In this document: piece by piece, positions 1 to 5,930 of the stretch
How positions within the stretch are numbered: the stretch's first letter is position 1
Layout of the letters: each line of letters opens with the position of its first letter
Assembly: GCA_959606705.1 (NCBI GenBank)
Contig: CAUHLX010000177.1
Coordinates: 1-5,982 of the forward strand
DNA: 5,982 nt
DNA from: an uncultured Bacillota bacterium
GTDB taxonomy: Bacteria; Bacillota; Clostridia; Peptostreptococcales; Anaerovoracaceae
Reading direction: 5' to 3'
Notes under the pieces: generated by a model
What the model was told of the DNA's origin: nothing
What the model saw: only the letters and a program-made list of their open reading frames with translations
Databases searched by the model: none
Made by a program: the position numbers and the translations under genes

Positions 1-709
1 GCAGTGGAGGCAGGTCGATGATGGGCATCTCTCGAAACAGCATGACGTCGAACAAGCCGTCATTGATTTCCGCCTTGGGCGCGATCCGTTTGAAGCCCCC
101 CGCGGATCTCCCGTTCATCACCAGCATGAAAAAAATCTTTTCCTCTGCCGTGTACTCGTCACTGGTAATCTTGATGGGAATCGGCTTGAGATTGGTGATT
201 TCCGTCATCCCTTTCAAGTAATACGAAATCACTCCCAGGGTGTTTTTCACATTGGGATCGGTTTTCTGACTGACATCCACCAAAAAACCCATGGCCGCCA
301 CATTGATAAAATATTTGGAATTCACCCGTCCCAGGTCGGCGTAGGTATAGTTTTCATCCAGTGCCACCTTTACCATTCCATCGATATCATGAGGAAGATC
401 GAAATAGTAAGCGAAATCGTTGGCTGTTCCGGAAGGGAACACCGCCAGCGGAAGATCGACTTGATTTTCCATCATGGCATTGACCACGATATTGATGGTC
501 CCGTCACCGCCGGCGGCGATGATTTTCCGATACTCCTCCACCCGAATGCTCTTGAACACATCATTCAGCATTCCCACGCGATCCAGACGAACCGGGATCA
601 CCAGCATCCGTTTCTTTTGAAACTTCTCGATGATGTGATCCAGGTTGTTCTTCAGCAGACCGTTTCCGGCCTTCGGATTATAGATCAACAGCACTTTATT
701 CGGTCTCAT
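1..709 (-). CDS. YegS/DagK-family lipid kinase (diacylglycerol kinase-like), 3' end cut by window edge
   Basis: The minus strand reads 236 codons from an ATG at 709 to the left edge without a stop. Family hallmarks are in order: NPKAG (residues 11-15), the nucleotide-binding GGDGT (67-71), PSGTANDFA (92-100), then a GG near 204-205 and the DGLFDV block (217-222). These define the diacylglycerol kinase catalytic-domain family (YegS/BmrU/DgkB), which phosphorylates diacylglycerol or a related lipid with ATP at the inner membrane face. The exact lipid substrate cannot be told from sequence. The family usually runs near 300 residues, so about 60-70 C-terminal residues lie outside the window. The start is supported by GGAGGGAA at 715-722, about 7 bases upstream and inside the end of folC. 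The ATG lies within folC, with a 14-base overlap, so translational coupling is likely. A role in phospholipid recycling is inferred from the family. Confidence 0.93.
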   Translation of the reverse strand, partial: MRPNKVLLIYNPKAGNGLLKNNLDHIIEKFQKKRMLVIPVRLDRVGMLNDVFKSIRVEEYRKIIAAGGDGTINIVVNAMMENQVDLPLAVFPSGTANDFAYYFDLPHDIDGMVKVALDENYTYADLGRVNSKYFINVAAMGFLVDVSQKTDPNVKNTLGVISYYLKGMTEITNLKPIPIKITSDEYTAEEKIFFMLVMNGRSAGGFKRIAPKAEINDGLFDVMLFREMPIIDLPPL

Positions 710-2090
710 TGCAATTCCCTCCATCCCCTGTTTTCCCAATAAAATATTCACGGATCGATCCGATCAGGTACAAGGACCCGCCAACTACCGTCACATCGTA
801 TTCCCGTCGATGCTCTTCGATATAAACGCACACCAGACCGCATTCCAATACGGCGGTGCAGCTTCCACCGCATTCCTCGAGGAGTCCGCGGAGCTGTCCG
901 GCCGGAAGCTTCCGGGGATTTTCCGGCTCCGTGGCCGCAATCTGACCCGATATCTTCACAAACTCCCGGGTCATCTTCTCCGTTTCCTTGTCCGCCAGCA
1001 TCCCGATCACCAGCAGAATCCTTTGATTAGGGAAATAGCTTGCCAAAGCCTCCCTCAACGCCCGAACGCCGTCTACGTTGTGGGCGCCGTCGATCAGCAG
1101 CCAAGGCTCCCGGCTGAGGACTTCCAGCCTTCCCGGCTGTCCGGCCTTCTTCATGCCCACGTAGACGCAGTCCGCGGGAATGTTCAGTGTCCCCATCTCC
1201 CGCAGCACCTCCAGCGTCGTAACCGCACACAGCGCATTTTCCACCTGGTGCTTCCCCAACATGGAAATCTCCAGCTTGGGGTATTCGACCACGGAGGCCC
1301 CCAGATACACCCGGGCATTGAACCGGCTTCCCTCCAGGTTCCCTCTGATTTCATCTGCCTCCGCCGTTCCCATGGCGATGTTCCCCATGGCTTTCGTGGG
1401 TTCCGTGATGTCCGCAGACCGGCCCCCTGGCCCCAGTTCCCAGAGCCTGCAGCCCTGATCGCGAGCCGCCGCCGCCACCACCGCCGCGGCCGCCGGATCC
1501 TTCACGTTGGAAATCACCGGCACCCCCGGTTTGACAATCCCCGCCTTTTCCCAGGCGATCTTGGGCAGTGTATCACCCAGCTGCTGCATGTGATCATAGG
1601 AAATTGAGGTAATGATACTAGCCAATGGCCGTTTCACCACATTGGTGGAATCTCCTCTTCCGCCCAGCCCAACCTCCAGAATTACCACATCCGGCTTCCT
1701 GCGGCTGAAGTAGACAAAGGCGATGGCCGTGACCGCTTCAAACTCCGTAGGTGAATCCAGGCCCAGCTTCAGCATCCGGTCGATGGCCTCAAAGACCAAA
1801 TCCGTACACTGGTCCAGTTCTTCCTTGGAGATTTCCGCTCCGTCAAATTCGATCCGTTCACTGAATCGCTGGAGAAAGGGCGAGGTGAAAAGTCCCGCCC
1901 GAAGGCCCGCGGTGCGGCTGACTTCGTAAAGGTATCGACTGACCGAGCCTTTGCCGTTGGTTCCCGCCACGTGGATTATCGGCAGCGAATCCTGGGGATT
2001 CCCCAAAAGCTCCGTCAATTTCTCCATCCGGGAAAGCCCCAGCCGACTCCCGAATCGCTCCAGTCCGTGAATCCGTTCCAGACTATCCAA
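696..2090 (-). CDS. folC: Bifunctional folylpolyglutamate synthase / dihydrofolate synthase
   Basis: FolC is a cytoplasmic Mur-ligase-family enzyme that adds glutamate to folates with ATP and, in most bacteria, also makes dihydrofolate from dihydropteroate. The 464-residue product has the family blocks in order: P-loop GTNGKGS (43-49), TSPFL (69-73), EVGLGGRGDSTN (139-150), the DH..QLGDT segment leading to EKAGIVK (181-187), GKHQVENAL (279-287), and DGAHN (334-338) in the C-terminal domain. The start is TTG rather than ATG. It is chosen because GGTGGAG lies 7 bases upstream and because the protein then begins at the family's usual N-terminal 'IHGLERFG' region. The start overlaps the end of valS by 8 bases, and the lipid kinase starts inside the 3' end. 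The protein is about 30 residues longer than typical, with extra sequence around residues 215-255. Whether it has both activities or only FPGS activity cannot be decided here. Confidence 0.96.
   Translation of the reverse strand: MDSLERIHGLERFGSRLGLSRMEKLTELLGNPQDSLPIIHVAGTNGKGSVSRYLYEVSRTAGLRAGLFTSPFLQRFSERIEFDGAEISKEELDQCTDLVFEAIDRMLKLGLDSPTEFEAVTAIAFVYFSRRKPDVVILEVGLGGRGDSTNVVKRPLASIITSISYDHMQQLGDTLPKIAWEKAGIVKPGVPVISNVKDPAAAAVVAAAARDQGCRLWELGPGGRSADITEPTKAMGNIAMGTAEADEIRGNLEGSRFNARVYLGASVVEYPKLEISMLGKHQVENALCAVTTLEVLREMGTLNIPADCVYVGMKKAGQPGRLEVLSREPWLLIDGAHNVDGVRALREALASYFPNQRILLVIGMLADKETEKMTREFVKISGQIAATEPENPRKLPAGQLRGLLEECGGSCTAVLECGLVCVYIEEHRREYDVTVVGGSLYLIGSIREYFIGKTGDGGNCNETE
715..722 (-). 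promoter_or_regulatory. Ribosome binding site of the lipid kinase gene
   Basis: GGAGGGAA lies inside the last codons of folC, about 7 bases before the kinase ATG at 709. It fixes that start and explains the overlapped gene arrangement. Confidence 0.75.
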
Positions 2091-4779
2091 GTTTCTTCTC
2101 CACCAAGTTCAGCCGCTCTTTTACCTTTTCCAGCATATCTTCGTATTTAGCCAGCTTATCTTTTTCAATATTGATCACTTTCTCCGGCGCTTTGCTCACG
2201 AAGCCCTCGTTGGCCAGCTTTCCCCTGACCCGGGCCAGCTCTTCCGTCAATCTCTTGTTTTCTTTGGAAAGGCGTTCAAATTCCGCTTTGTAATCCAACA
2301 GATCATCCAGGGGAACCAACAGCTCCACGCCTTCCATTACCGCGGACATCACTTCCTCCGACACGTCCTGACGTTCGGTGGTGAAACGAATCTCCGTGAT
2401 GTTGGCCAAGCTCTTGATATAACGTTCTCCCGCCTTCATGAAGTCCAGCTTTTCCCCCGTCGCCAGCACATAGAGCCTCAGCTTTCTGCTCGGAGCCGCC
2501 TCCGCCTCCGCACGGATGTTCCGAATGCTGCGGATCGCTTCCATGGCCATCTCCAGCTTTTTTTCCTCCGACGGAAAACTCAGCGCCTCCGCGTATTCGG
2601 GCCAAGCCTCCTGCATCAGAAACGCTTCCTTGTTTCCTTCCTTGGGCAAGTAGCTCCAGATTTCTTCCGTGATGAAAGGCATGAAGGGATGGAGCAGCTT
2701 CAGCATATCCTTCAGCACCTTGACCAGTACGCAGCGAGCTACCTTTTTATCTTCTTCATCATTACCGTACAGTCGGCCCTTCACCAGTTCGATATACCAG
2801 TCGCAATACTGATTCCAGATCAGCTCATACACCTTCTGCGCCGCTAGTGACAGCTCAAATTTATCCATGTTTCCCGTCACTTCCGCCACGGCGCTGTTCA
2901 ATGTGGACAGCATCCATTTGTCCTCGTCGGTAAGGGGCAGCTTGCTCAGATCCGCCGCGCGCTCCCCGGCGGAGGCCATCGCCCGGAAGTTTCCGTCCTC
3001 GTCCTGCAAATTCATGATGACAAAGCGGGACGCGTTCCACAGTTTGTTGGCAAAGTTTCTCGACGCCTCCAGCTTTTCGGTCTGAAAACGCATATCGTTT
3101 CCGGCGCTGACTCCGGTGGCCAGCATGAAACGCAGGGCATCGGCACCAAATTGATCCACGATTTCCAGCGGATCGATGCCATTTCCCAAAGACTTGCTCA
3201 TCTTTCTGCCCTGGGCGTCGCGAACCAGTCCGTGTACGAACACGTGCTTAAAAGGCGCTTCGCCGGTCATTTCCAAGGCGGCGAACACCATCCGCACCAC
3301 CCAGAAGAAGATGATGTCATAGCCGGTCACCAGTACGTCGGTGGGATAGAAATATTTCAAATCCTCCGTATCTTCGGGCCAGCCCAGGGTGGAAAACGGC
3401 CACAACGCGGAGCTGAACCAGGTGTCCAGCACATCCTCGTCTTGTTTCAGATGAGTGCTTCCGCACTTCGTACATTTTTCCGGTGCGTCCACCGCCACCA
3501 TCAATTCGCCGCAATCCTGACAGTAGTAAGCCGGAATCCGATGTCCCCACCACAGCTGACGGGAGATGCACCAGTCTCTGATTTCCTCCAGCCAGTGCAG
3601 ATAGATTTTTTCAAACCGTTCCGGAACGTGAACCACATCACCTTTTTTCGCCGCCTCGATGGCCGGCTTGGCCAGTTCATCCATCTTCACGAACCACTGT
3701 TCCGACAGCGACGGCTCGATGACCGTATGACAACGGTAGCATTCTCCGGTAGGAATGACCTTTTCCTCGATCTTCACCAGGAAGCCGGCCTCCTCCAGAT
3801 CCGCAATCCAAGCCTTCCGGCAAGCGTACCGATCCATTCCCCGGTATTTTCCCGCCATCTCGTTCATGGTGGCGTCATCGTTGATACAGCAAAGGCTTTC
3901 CAAATCGTGGCGCTGTCCCACTTCAAAGTCGTTGGGGTCGTGAGCCGGGGTGATCTTCACCGCGCCGGTCCCCTTTTCCGGATCCGGATAAGGATCCGCA
4001 ATCACGGGAATTCCTCTTCCCACCAGCGGCAGGATCACCGTTTTTCCCACCAGCTCCCGATATCGTTCATCGTCCGGATGCACCGCGATGGCCACATCCC
4101 CGAACATGGTCTCCGGCCTGGAGGTCGCCACCACGATTCCCTCGCCGCCATCTGCTCCCGGATACCTGAAATGCCAGTATTTCCCATTCTTGTCTTCGTG
4201 TTCCACTTCCGCGTCGGACAGGGAGGTCCCGCAGCTGGGGCACCAGTTGATGATCCGGCTGCCTTTGTAGATCAGGCCCTTGTCGTACAGCCGCACGAAG
4301 AATTCCCGCACCGCCCGGTTGCAGCCTTCGTCCATGGTAAACCGTTCCCTGCTCCAGTCGCAGGAATTGCCCATCTTCCGCACCTGCTTGGTGATCTTTC
4401 CCCCGTAAACTTCCTTCCACGCCCAAGCCCGTTTCAAGAATTCATCCCGACCCAGCTCCTCCTTGGTCTTGCCCTCGTCCTCCCGAATTTTGTCCGCCAC
4501 CTTCACTTCCGTGGCAATGCTGGCATGATCGCTTCCCGGCAGGTACAGCGCGCTGAAGCCCTGCATCCGCTTCCAGCGGGTCAGTACGTCCTGAAGGGTC
4601 TGATCCAGCGCGTGTCCCATGTGCAGCTGTCCCGTGATATTGGGCGGCGGCATCATGATGGTAAAGGCTTTTTTCTTGGGGTCCCGTTCCGCCCGGAAGG
4701 CTCCGGCGGATTCCCACGCCTGGTAGATGCGGTCTTCGAATTCTTTGGGATTATAAGTCTTTGCTAGATTTTTTTCCAT
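2083..4779 (-). CDS. valS: Valine--tRNA ligase (valyl-tRNA synthetase)
   Basis: This class Ia synthetase charges tRNA-Val with valine in the cytoplasm. The 898-residue product is close to the usual ~880. Visible features in order: PPPNITG followed by the HIGH-type signature HMGH (53-56); a CPSC pair (C180, C183); TSRPET (219-224) and the GTGAVKITPAHD stretch of the CP1 editing domain, which removes misactivated threonine; CYRC (347-350); a zinc-knuckle-like C420/C423/C436/C439 set; KMSKS (526-530); the helical anticodon-binding domain; and the C-terminal tRNA-binding coiled coil (about 830-898). An upstream in-frame ATG at 4833 was rejected. The start at 4779 has AAAGGAGAG at proper spacing and gives the canonical 'KTYNPKEFE' N-terminus. 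The gene is the first of the operon and is controlled by the T-box leader. It ends in TAG, 8 bases inside folC. Confidence 0.98.
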   Translation of the reverse strand: MEKNLAKTYNPKEFEDRIYQAWESAGAFRAERDPKKKAFTIMMPPPNITGQLHMGHALDQTLQDVLTRWKRMQGFSALYLPGSDHASIATEVKVADKIREDEGKTKEELGRDEFLKRAWAWKEVYGGKITKQVRKMGNSCDWSRERFTMDEGCNRAVREFFVRLYDKGLIYKGSRIINWCPSCGTSLSDAEVEHEDKNGKYWHFRYPGADGGEGIVVATSRPETMFGDVAIAVHPDDERYRELVGKTVILPLVGRGIPVIADPYPDPEKGTGAVKITPAHDPNDFEVGQRHDLESLCCINDDATMNEMAGKYRGMDRYACRKAWIADLEEAGFLVKIEEKVIPTGECYRCHTVIEPSLSEQWFVKMDELAKPAIEAAKKGDVVHVPERFEKIYLHWLEEIRDWCISRQLWWGHRIPAYYCQDCGELMVAVDAPEKCTKCGSTHLKQDEDVLDTWFSSALWPFSTLGWPEDTEDLKYFYPTDVLVTGYDIIFFWVVRMVFAALEMTGEAPFKHVFVHGLVRDAQGRKMSKSLGNGIDPLEIVDQFGADALRFMLATGVSAGNDMRFQTEKLEASRNFANKLWNASRFVIMNLQDEDGNFRAMASAGERAADLSKLPLTDEDKWMLSTLNSAVAEVTGNMDKFELSLAAQKVYELIWNQYCDWYIELVKGRLYGNDEEDKKVARCVLVKVLKDMLKLLHPFMPFITEEIWSYLPKEGNKEAFLMQEAWPEYAEALSFPSEEKKLEMAMEAIRSIRNIRAEAEAAPSRKLRLYVLATGEKLDFMKAGERYIKSLANITEIRFTTERQDVSEEVMSAVMEGVELLVPLDDLLDYKAEFERLSKENKRLTEELARVRGKLANEGFVSKAPEKVINIEKDKLAKYEDMLEKVKERLNLVEKKLG
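2098..2104 (-). promoter_or_regulatory. Ribosome binding site deciding the TTG start of folC
   Basis: GGTGGAG, inside the last codons of valS, stands 7 bases before TTG at 2090. No ATG or GTG in the folC frame is near a comparable site, and the next in-frame ATG (codon 22) would remove the conserved N-terminal segment. Confidence 0.7.
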
Positions 4780-4787
4780 CTGTAATT

Positions 4788-4796
4788 CTCTCCTTT
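4788..4796 (-). promoter_or_regulatory. Ribosome binding site of valS
   Basis: AAAGGAGAG is followed by ATTACAG and the ATG at 4779. It decides between this start and the in-frame ATG at 4833, which would sit just after the leader terminator without a comparable site. Confidence 0.8.
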
Positions 4797-4833
4797 GTTT
4801 TTCTCCTCCGCAGGACGGTTTTCCATATCTCAA

Positions 4834-4849
4834 TTTATCCTCGGATAAA
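4834..4849 (-). other. Short perfect inverted repeat just after the T-box terminator
   Basis: TTTATCC-GA-GGATAAA is a 7-bp inverted repeat, realistically a 6-bp hairpin with loop CGAG. It begins in the U-rich tail of the leader terminator. It would appear only in read-through transcripts, ahead of the valS ribosome binding site. Its function is unknown; it could mark a processing site or protect the 5' end, but it may be chance. Confidence 0.35.
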
Positions 4850-4891
4850 ATAAAAACCGCCCCTCAAAATCTCATCGATCTTAAAGGACGG
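4850..4891 (-). terminator. Intrinsic terminator of the valS T-box leader
   Basis: In the transcript, CCGTCCTTTAAGATC (4891-4877) pairs with GATTTTGAGGGGCGG (4871-4857) over 15 positions including several G-U pairs. The loop is GATGA, and a TTTTTATTTT tract follows. The first bases of the 5' arm (CCG) are also needed by the antiterminator, so the two folds exclude each other. This is the switching element of the riboswitch. Confidence 0.92.
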
Positions 4892-5138
4892 AACACTTTT
4901 GTTTCCGCGGTACCACCTTTATTCCGAAACGGCTTGGCAAGCTTCCCCGCTTGGGGAACTTCCTTCCCGGCGTACGGACTGCCATCCAAAAATTTCGGCG
5001 CTCATTTGCTTTTGAAAACTCAGAAGCGACCTTCATTCGACCTTTCCTCCTTGAAGCCTTCCACCCATGGGCTTCTTCTCTGTTTGAGGGCCTCGAACTA
5101 CTCCTCTCCGTCATCGTTCTCTCTATTTTCTTGTCACT
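4850..5138 (-). promoter_or_regulatory. T-box riboswitch (tRNA-Val specific) controlling valS-folC-lipid kinase
   Basis: The leader senses uncharged tRNA. Stem I begins near 5125, with the loop-E AGTA at 5099-5102. A helix TTCGA (5093-5097) with TCGAA (5036-5040) frames the specifier loop. Distal Stem I elements are AGAGA (5077-5081) and GGTGGAA (5059-5065), closed by GAAGCC/GGCTTC. The specifier reads GAAG-GUC-G, with the codon GUC (Val) at 5028-5030, matching the downstream gene. A TTCCCC/GGGGAA hairpin with a 4-base loop (4943-4958) is a Stem III candidate. The T-box sequence AAAGGTGGTACCGCGG is at 4905-4920; its UGGU (4912-4915) would pair with ACCA, that is CCA preceded by discriminator A, as expected of tRNA-Val. 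The antiterminator closes by CGGAA (4922-4926) with TTCCG (4889-4893). Family knowledge supplies the mechanism: uncharged tRNA stabilises the antiterminator and lets transcription continue. Confidence 0.95.
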
Positions 5139-5143
5139 TCTCT

Positions 5144-5171
5144 ATTTTATCCGAAACCCTTGGAATGTCAA
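5144..5171 (-). promoter_or_regulatory. Sigma-A-type promoter of the valS operon
   Basis: A consensus -35 box TTGACA (5166-5171) is followed after 16 bases by TAAAAT (5144-5149). A start site near 5137 would place the first base about 10 bases before Stem I of the T-box leader. The -35 box lies 34 bases past the toxN stop codon, so the operon has its own promoter and does not depend on the toxin locus. Confidence 0.82.
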
Positions 5172-5205
5172 GGAAATAATTGAATGAGACAGTTTCATAG
5201 ACGCA

Positions 5206-5685
5206 TTACACGGAATATTCGAGCATATGTGCCTCCGGCAATTTAAAATCAACACACCGTTCCTTTAAATATGAGTTATACTTTGTAACTTTATCATAAA
5301 GTATCTCCGCTTTCGCACAGATCATTTCACTATTTTTACTTAAAAAAACCGCTTGATCAAATAACAGATTTCGATATGCCAGGTCCGGTTCTGATGGAAT
5401 ATCGACAAAAAGGATTGCTTGCTCCACAATGGGAATCATATTATTCAAATTCACTGCTCCATTTTTTCCATTGTTTATTTTTATAAAATCGATGCTTTCT
5501 CTCATATTCAGATGTTTCAACTTAGGTGATGCCAATGGAGCAAACTATTTAATTGGTCCAATTTGCAATACGACACCTACATAGGGGCGTTTTCCCGACT
5601 TATTGTACTTAACATTCTTTGGATCAAACCTGCGGAGAAACTCCACGTAATCATCCTTAACCCGATAAATTCTCAGCTTTTCCAT
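5206..5685 (-). pseudogene. toxN: ToxN/AbiQ-family type III toxin (endoribonuclease), interrupted by an in-frame TAG
   Basis: Reading from ATG at 5685 gives one 160-codon frame to TAA at 5206, broken only by TAG at codon 47 (5545-5547). The N-terminal part (MEKLRIYRVKDDYVEFLRRF, then RPYVGVVLQIG) and the part after the stop (FAPLASPK, NLNNMIPIV, then a helical C-terminus with LLFDQ) together match the ToxN/AbiQ layout. That family has a VGVVL-like strand, a Y-hydrophobic-APL-x-SPK segment, a LNxMIPI strand and late helices. The stop falls where the motif has Tyr, so one base change from TAT or TAC explains it. The Ser of SPK is codon 53, which I recall as the catalytic Ser position of ToxN. 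GGGGGAAG (5688-5695) is a good ribosome site for the ATG. Fragments restarting at TTG 5535 or ATG 5505 lack one. Family members cut RNA and are neutralised by a repeat RNA; that repeat and its terminator lie directly upstream. The gene is AT-rich. A sequencing error or suppression remains possible. Confidence 0.85.
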
Positions 5686-5687
5686 AT

Positions 5688-5695
5688 CTTCCCCC
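5688..5695 (-). promoter_or_regulatory. Ribosome binding site of toxN
   Basis: GGGGGAAG stands a few bases before ATG at 5685, downstream of the antitoxin terminator. It supports 5685 as the true original start and shows that the frame upstream of the internal stop belongs to the gene. Confidence 0.65.
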
Positions 5696-5709
5696 AATTT
5701 TAAGTACGC

Positions 5710-5735
5710 AAAAGGAGATGACCGAAGTCATCTCC
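5710..5735 (-). terminator. Intrinsic terminator between antitoxin repeats and toxN
   Basis: GGAGATGAC (5735-5727) and GTCATCTCC (5722-5714) form a perfect 9-bp stem capped by the stable UUCG tetraloop, followed by TTTT. In type III loci a leaky terminator in this position sets an excess of antitoxin RNA over toxin mRNA. The short U tract (4 bases, then GCG) fits partial read-through. Confidence 0.92.
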
Positions 5736-5739
5736 CTCG

Positions 5740-5877
5740 CTCTTTCCAGCAGGGTCTCACGGCTCTTTCCCCTCCCCACTTTCCGGCAGCGGCTCGCCGC
5801 TCTTTCCACTCCCCACGTTCCGGCAGGGGCTCACCGCTCTTTCCACTCCCCATTTTCCGGCAGGGGCTCGCCGCTCT
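5740..5877 (-). repeat. Tandem repeat array, 3 x 37 bp plus one 23-bp shortened copy
   Basis: Head-to-tail copies without spacers lie at 5837-5873, 5800-5836 and 5763-5799. The shortened copy is at 5740-5762, and a 4-base stub (CTCT on the plus strand) at 5874-5877 is the only hint of a further copy. Pairwise differences among full copies are few: transcript positions 4, 20 and 21 between the first two; 4, 10, 20 and 29 between the second and third. The shortened copy lacks 14 bases that lie between two GGAA words, so slippage or recombination between them explains it. The array is clearly GC-rich, unlike the AT-rich sequence on both sides. Confidence 0.95.
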
Positions 5878-5878
5878 C

Positions 5879-5892
5879 GATCGTTTCCGATC
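5879..5892 (-). other. GNRA-capped hairpin at the 5' end of the antitoxin RNA
   Basis: GATCG-GAAA-CGATC forms a 5-bp stem with a GAAA tetraloop within a few bases of the predicted transcript start and just before the first repeat. It may protect the 5' end of the precursor. It is too short to be certain. Confidence 0.5.
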
Positions 5893-5901
5893 TTTAAATT
5901 T

Positions 5902-5930
5902 ATTATATGCGTATTCTTTCGCTTTGTCAA
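5902..5930 (-). promoter_or_regulatory. Perfect-consensus sigma-A promoter of the antitoxin-toxin locus
   Basis: TTGACA (5925-5930), exactly 17 bases, then TATAAT (5902-5907). An AT-rich stretch upstream (5931-5982) could act as an UP element. Such strength suits a type III antitoxin, which must be made in excess. No operator-like dyad is evident. Confidence 0.93.

Larger units (their letters stand above)
5710..5895 (-). ncRNA. Type III antitoxin RNA (ToxI/antiQ-like), repeat-containing
   Basis: A noncoding transcript is inferred from the promoter at 5902-5930 (start near 5895) to the terminator ending at 5710. It has no ribosome site or plausible reading frame. It begins with a small hairpin GATCG-GAAA-CGATC (5892-5879), continues through three 37-base repeats and one shortened copy, and ends with the UUCG-capped terminator hairpin. 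Each repeat could form an H-type pseudoknot: CGG (positions 1-3) with CCG (14-16), and CCCC (8-11) with GGGG (23-26). In known ToxIN systems the toxin itself cuts such a precursor into single repeats that cage it; the conserved GGAAAGAG at the repeat ends is a plausible cleavage region. The type III assignment rests on the combination of repeats, terminator and a ToxN-like gene. The repeat sequence itself I do not recognise. Confidence 0.82.

Noticed and set aside
389..742. A 117-codon plus-strand frame at the lipid kinase / folC junction.
   Set aside because: It is antisense to the lipid kinase, which carries the NPKAG, GGDGT and PSGTANDFA motifs; the plus-strand product has no recognisable feature.
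810..1607. A 265-codon open frame on the plus strand opposite folC.
   Set aside because: It is antisense to a clear FolC, and its His/Arg/Pro-rich composition is typical of a mirror frame without a recognisable domain.
3151..4767. A 538-codon open frame on the plus strand opposite valS.
   Set aside because: It is a shadow of the GC-rich valS coding strand: rich in His, Arg and Pro, with no domain motif and no ribosome site. valS on the other strand is unmistakable.
4780..4833. An extended valS start at the upstream in-frame ATG (4833).
   Set aside because: It adds 18 residues not typical of ValS, and the ribosome site AAAGGAGAG clearly serves the ATG at 4779.
4934..5187. Short open frames on both strands within the valS leader.
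   Set aside because: The sequence is fully explained by T-box structural elements; these frames lack ribosome sites and resemble no known protein.
5180..5198. A possible operator-like dyad between toxN and the valS promoter (TGAA...TTCA).
   Set aside because: The arms pair over only about 4 bases, which is not distinguishable from chance in AT-rich sequence.
5206..5535. An intact 109-residue hypothetical gene starting at TTG 5535.
   Set aside because: No ribosome site precedes it, and the frame continues upstream through one TAG to an ATG with a good ribosome site and matching family motifs, so it is the tail of a broken toxN.
5740..5877. A CRISPR array built from the ~37-bp repeats.
   Set aside because: The copies are directly adjacent with no spacers, differ from each other, and no cas gene is present. 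Position and context fit a type III antitoxin instead.
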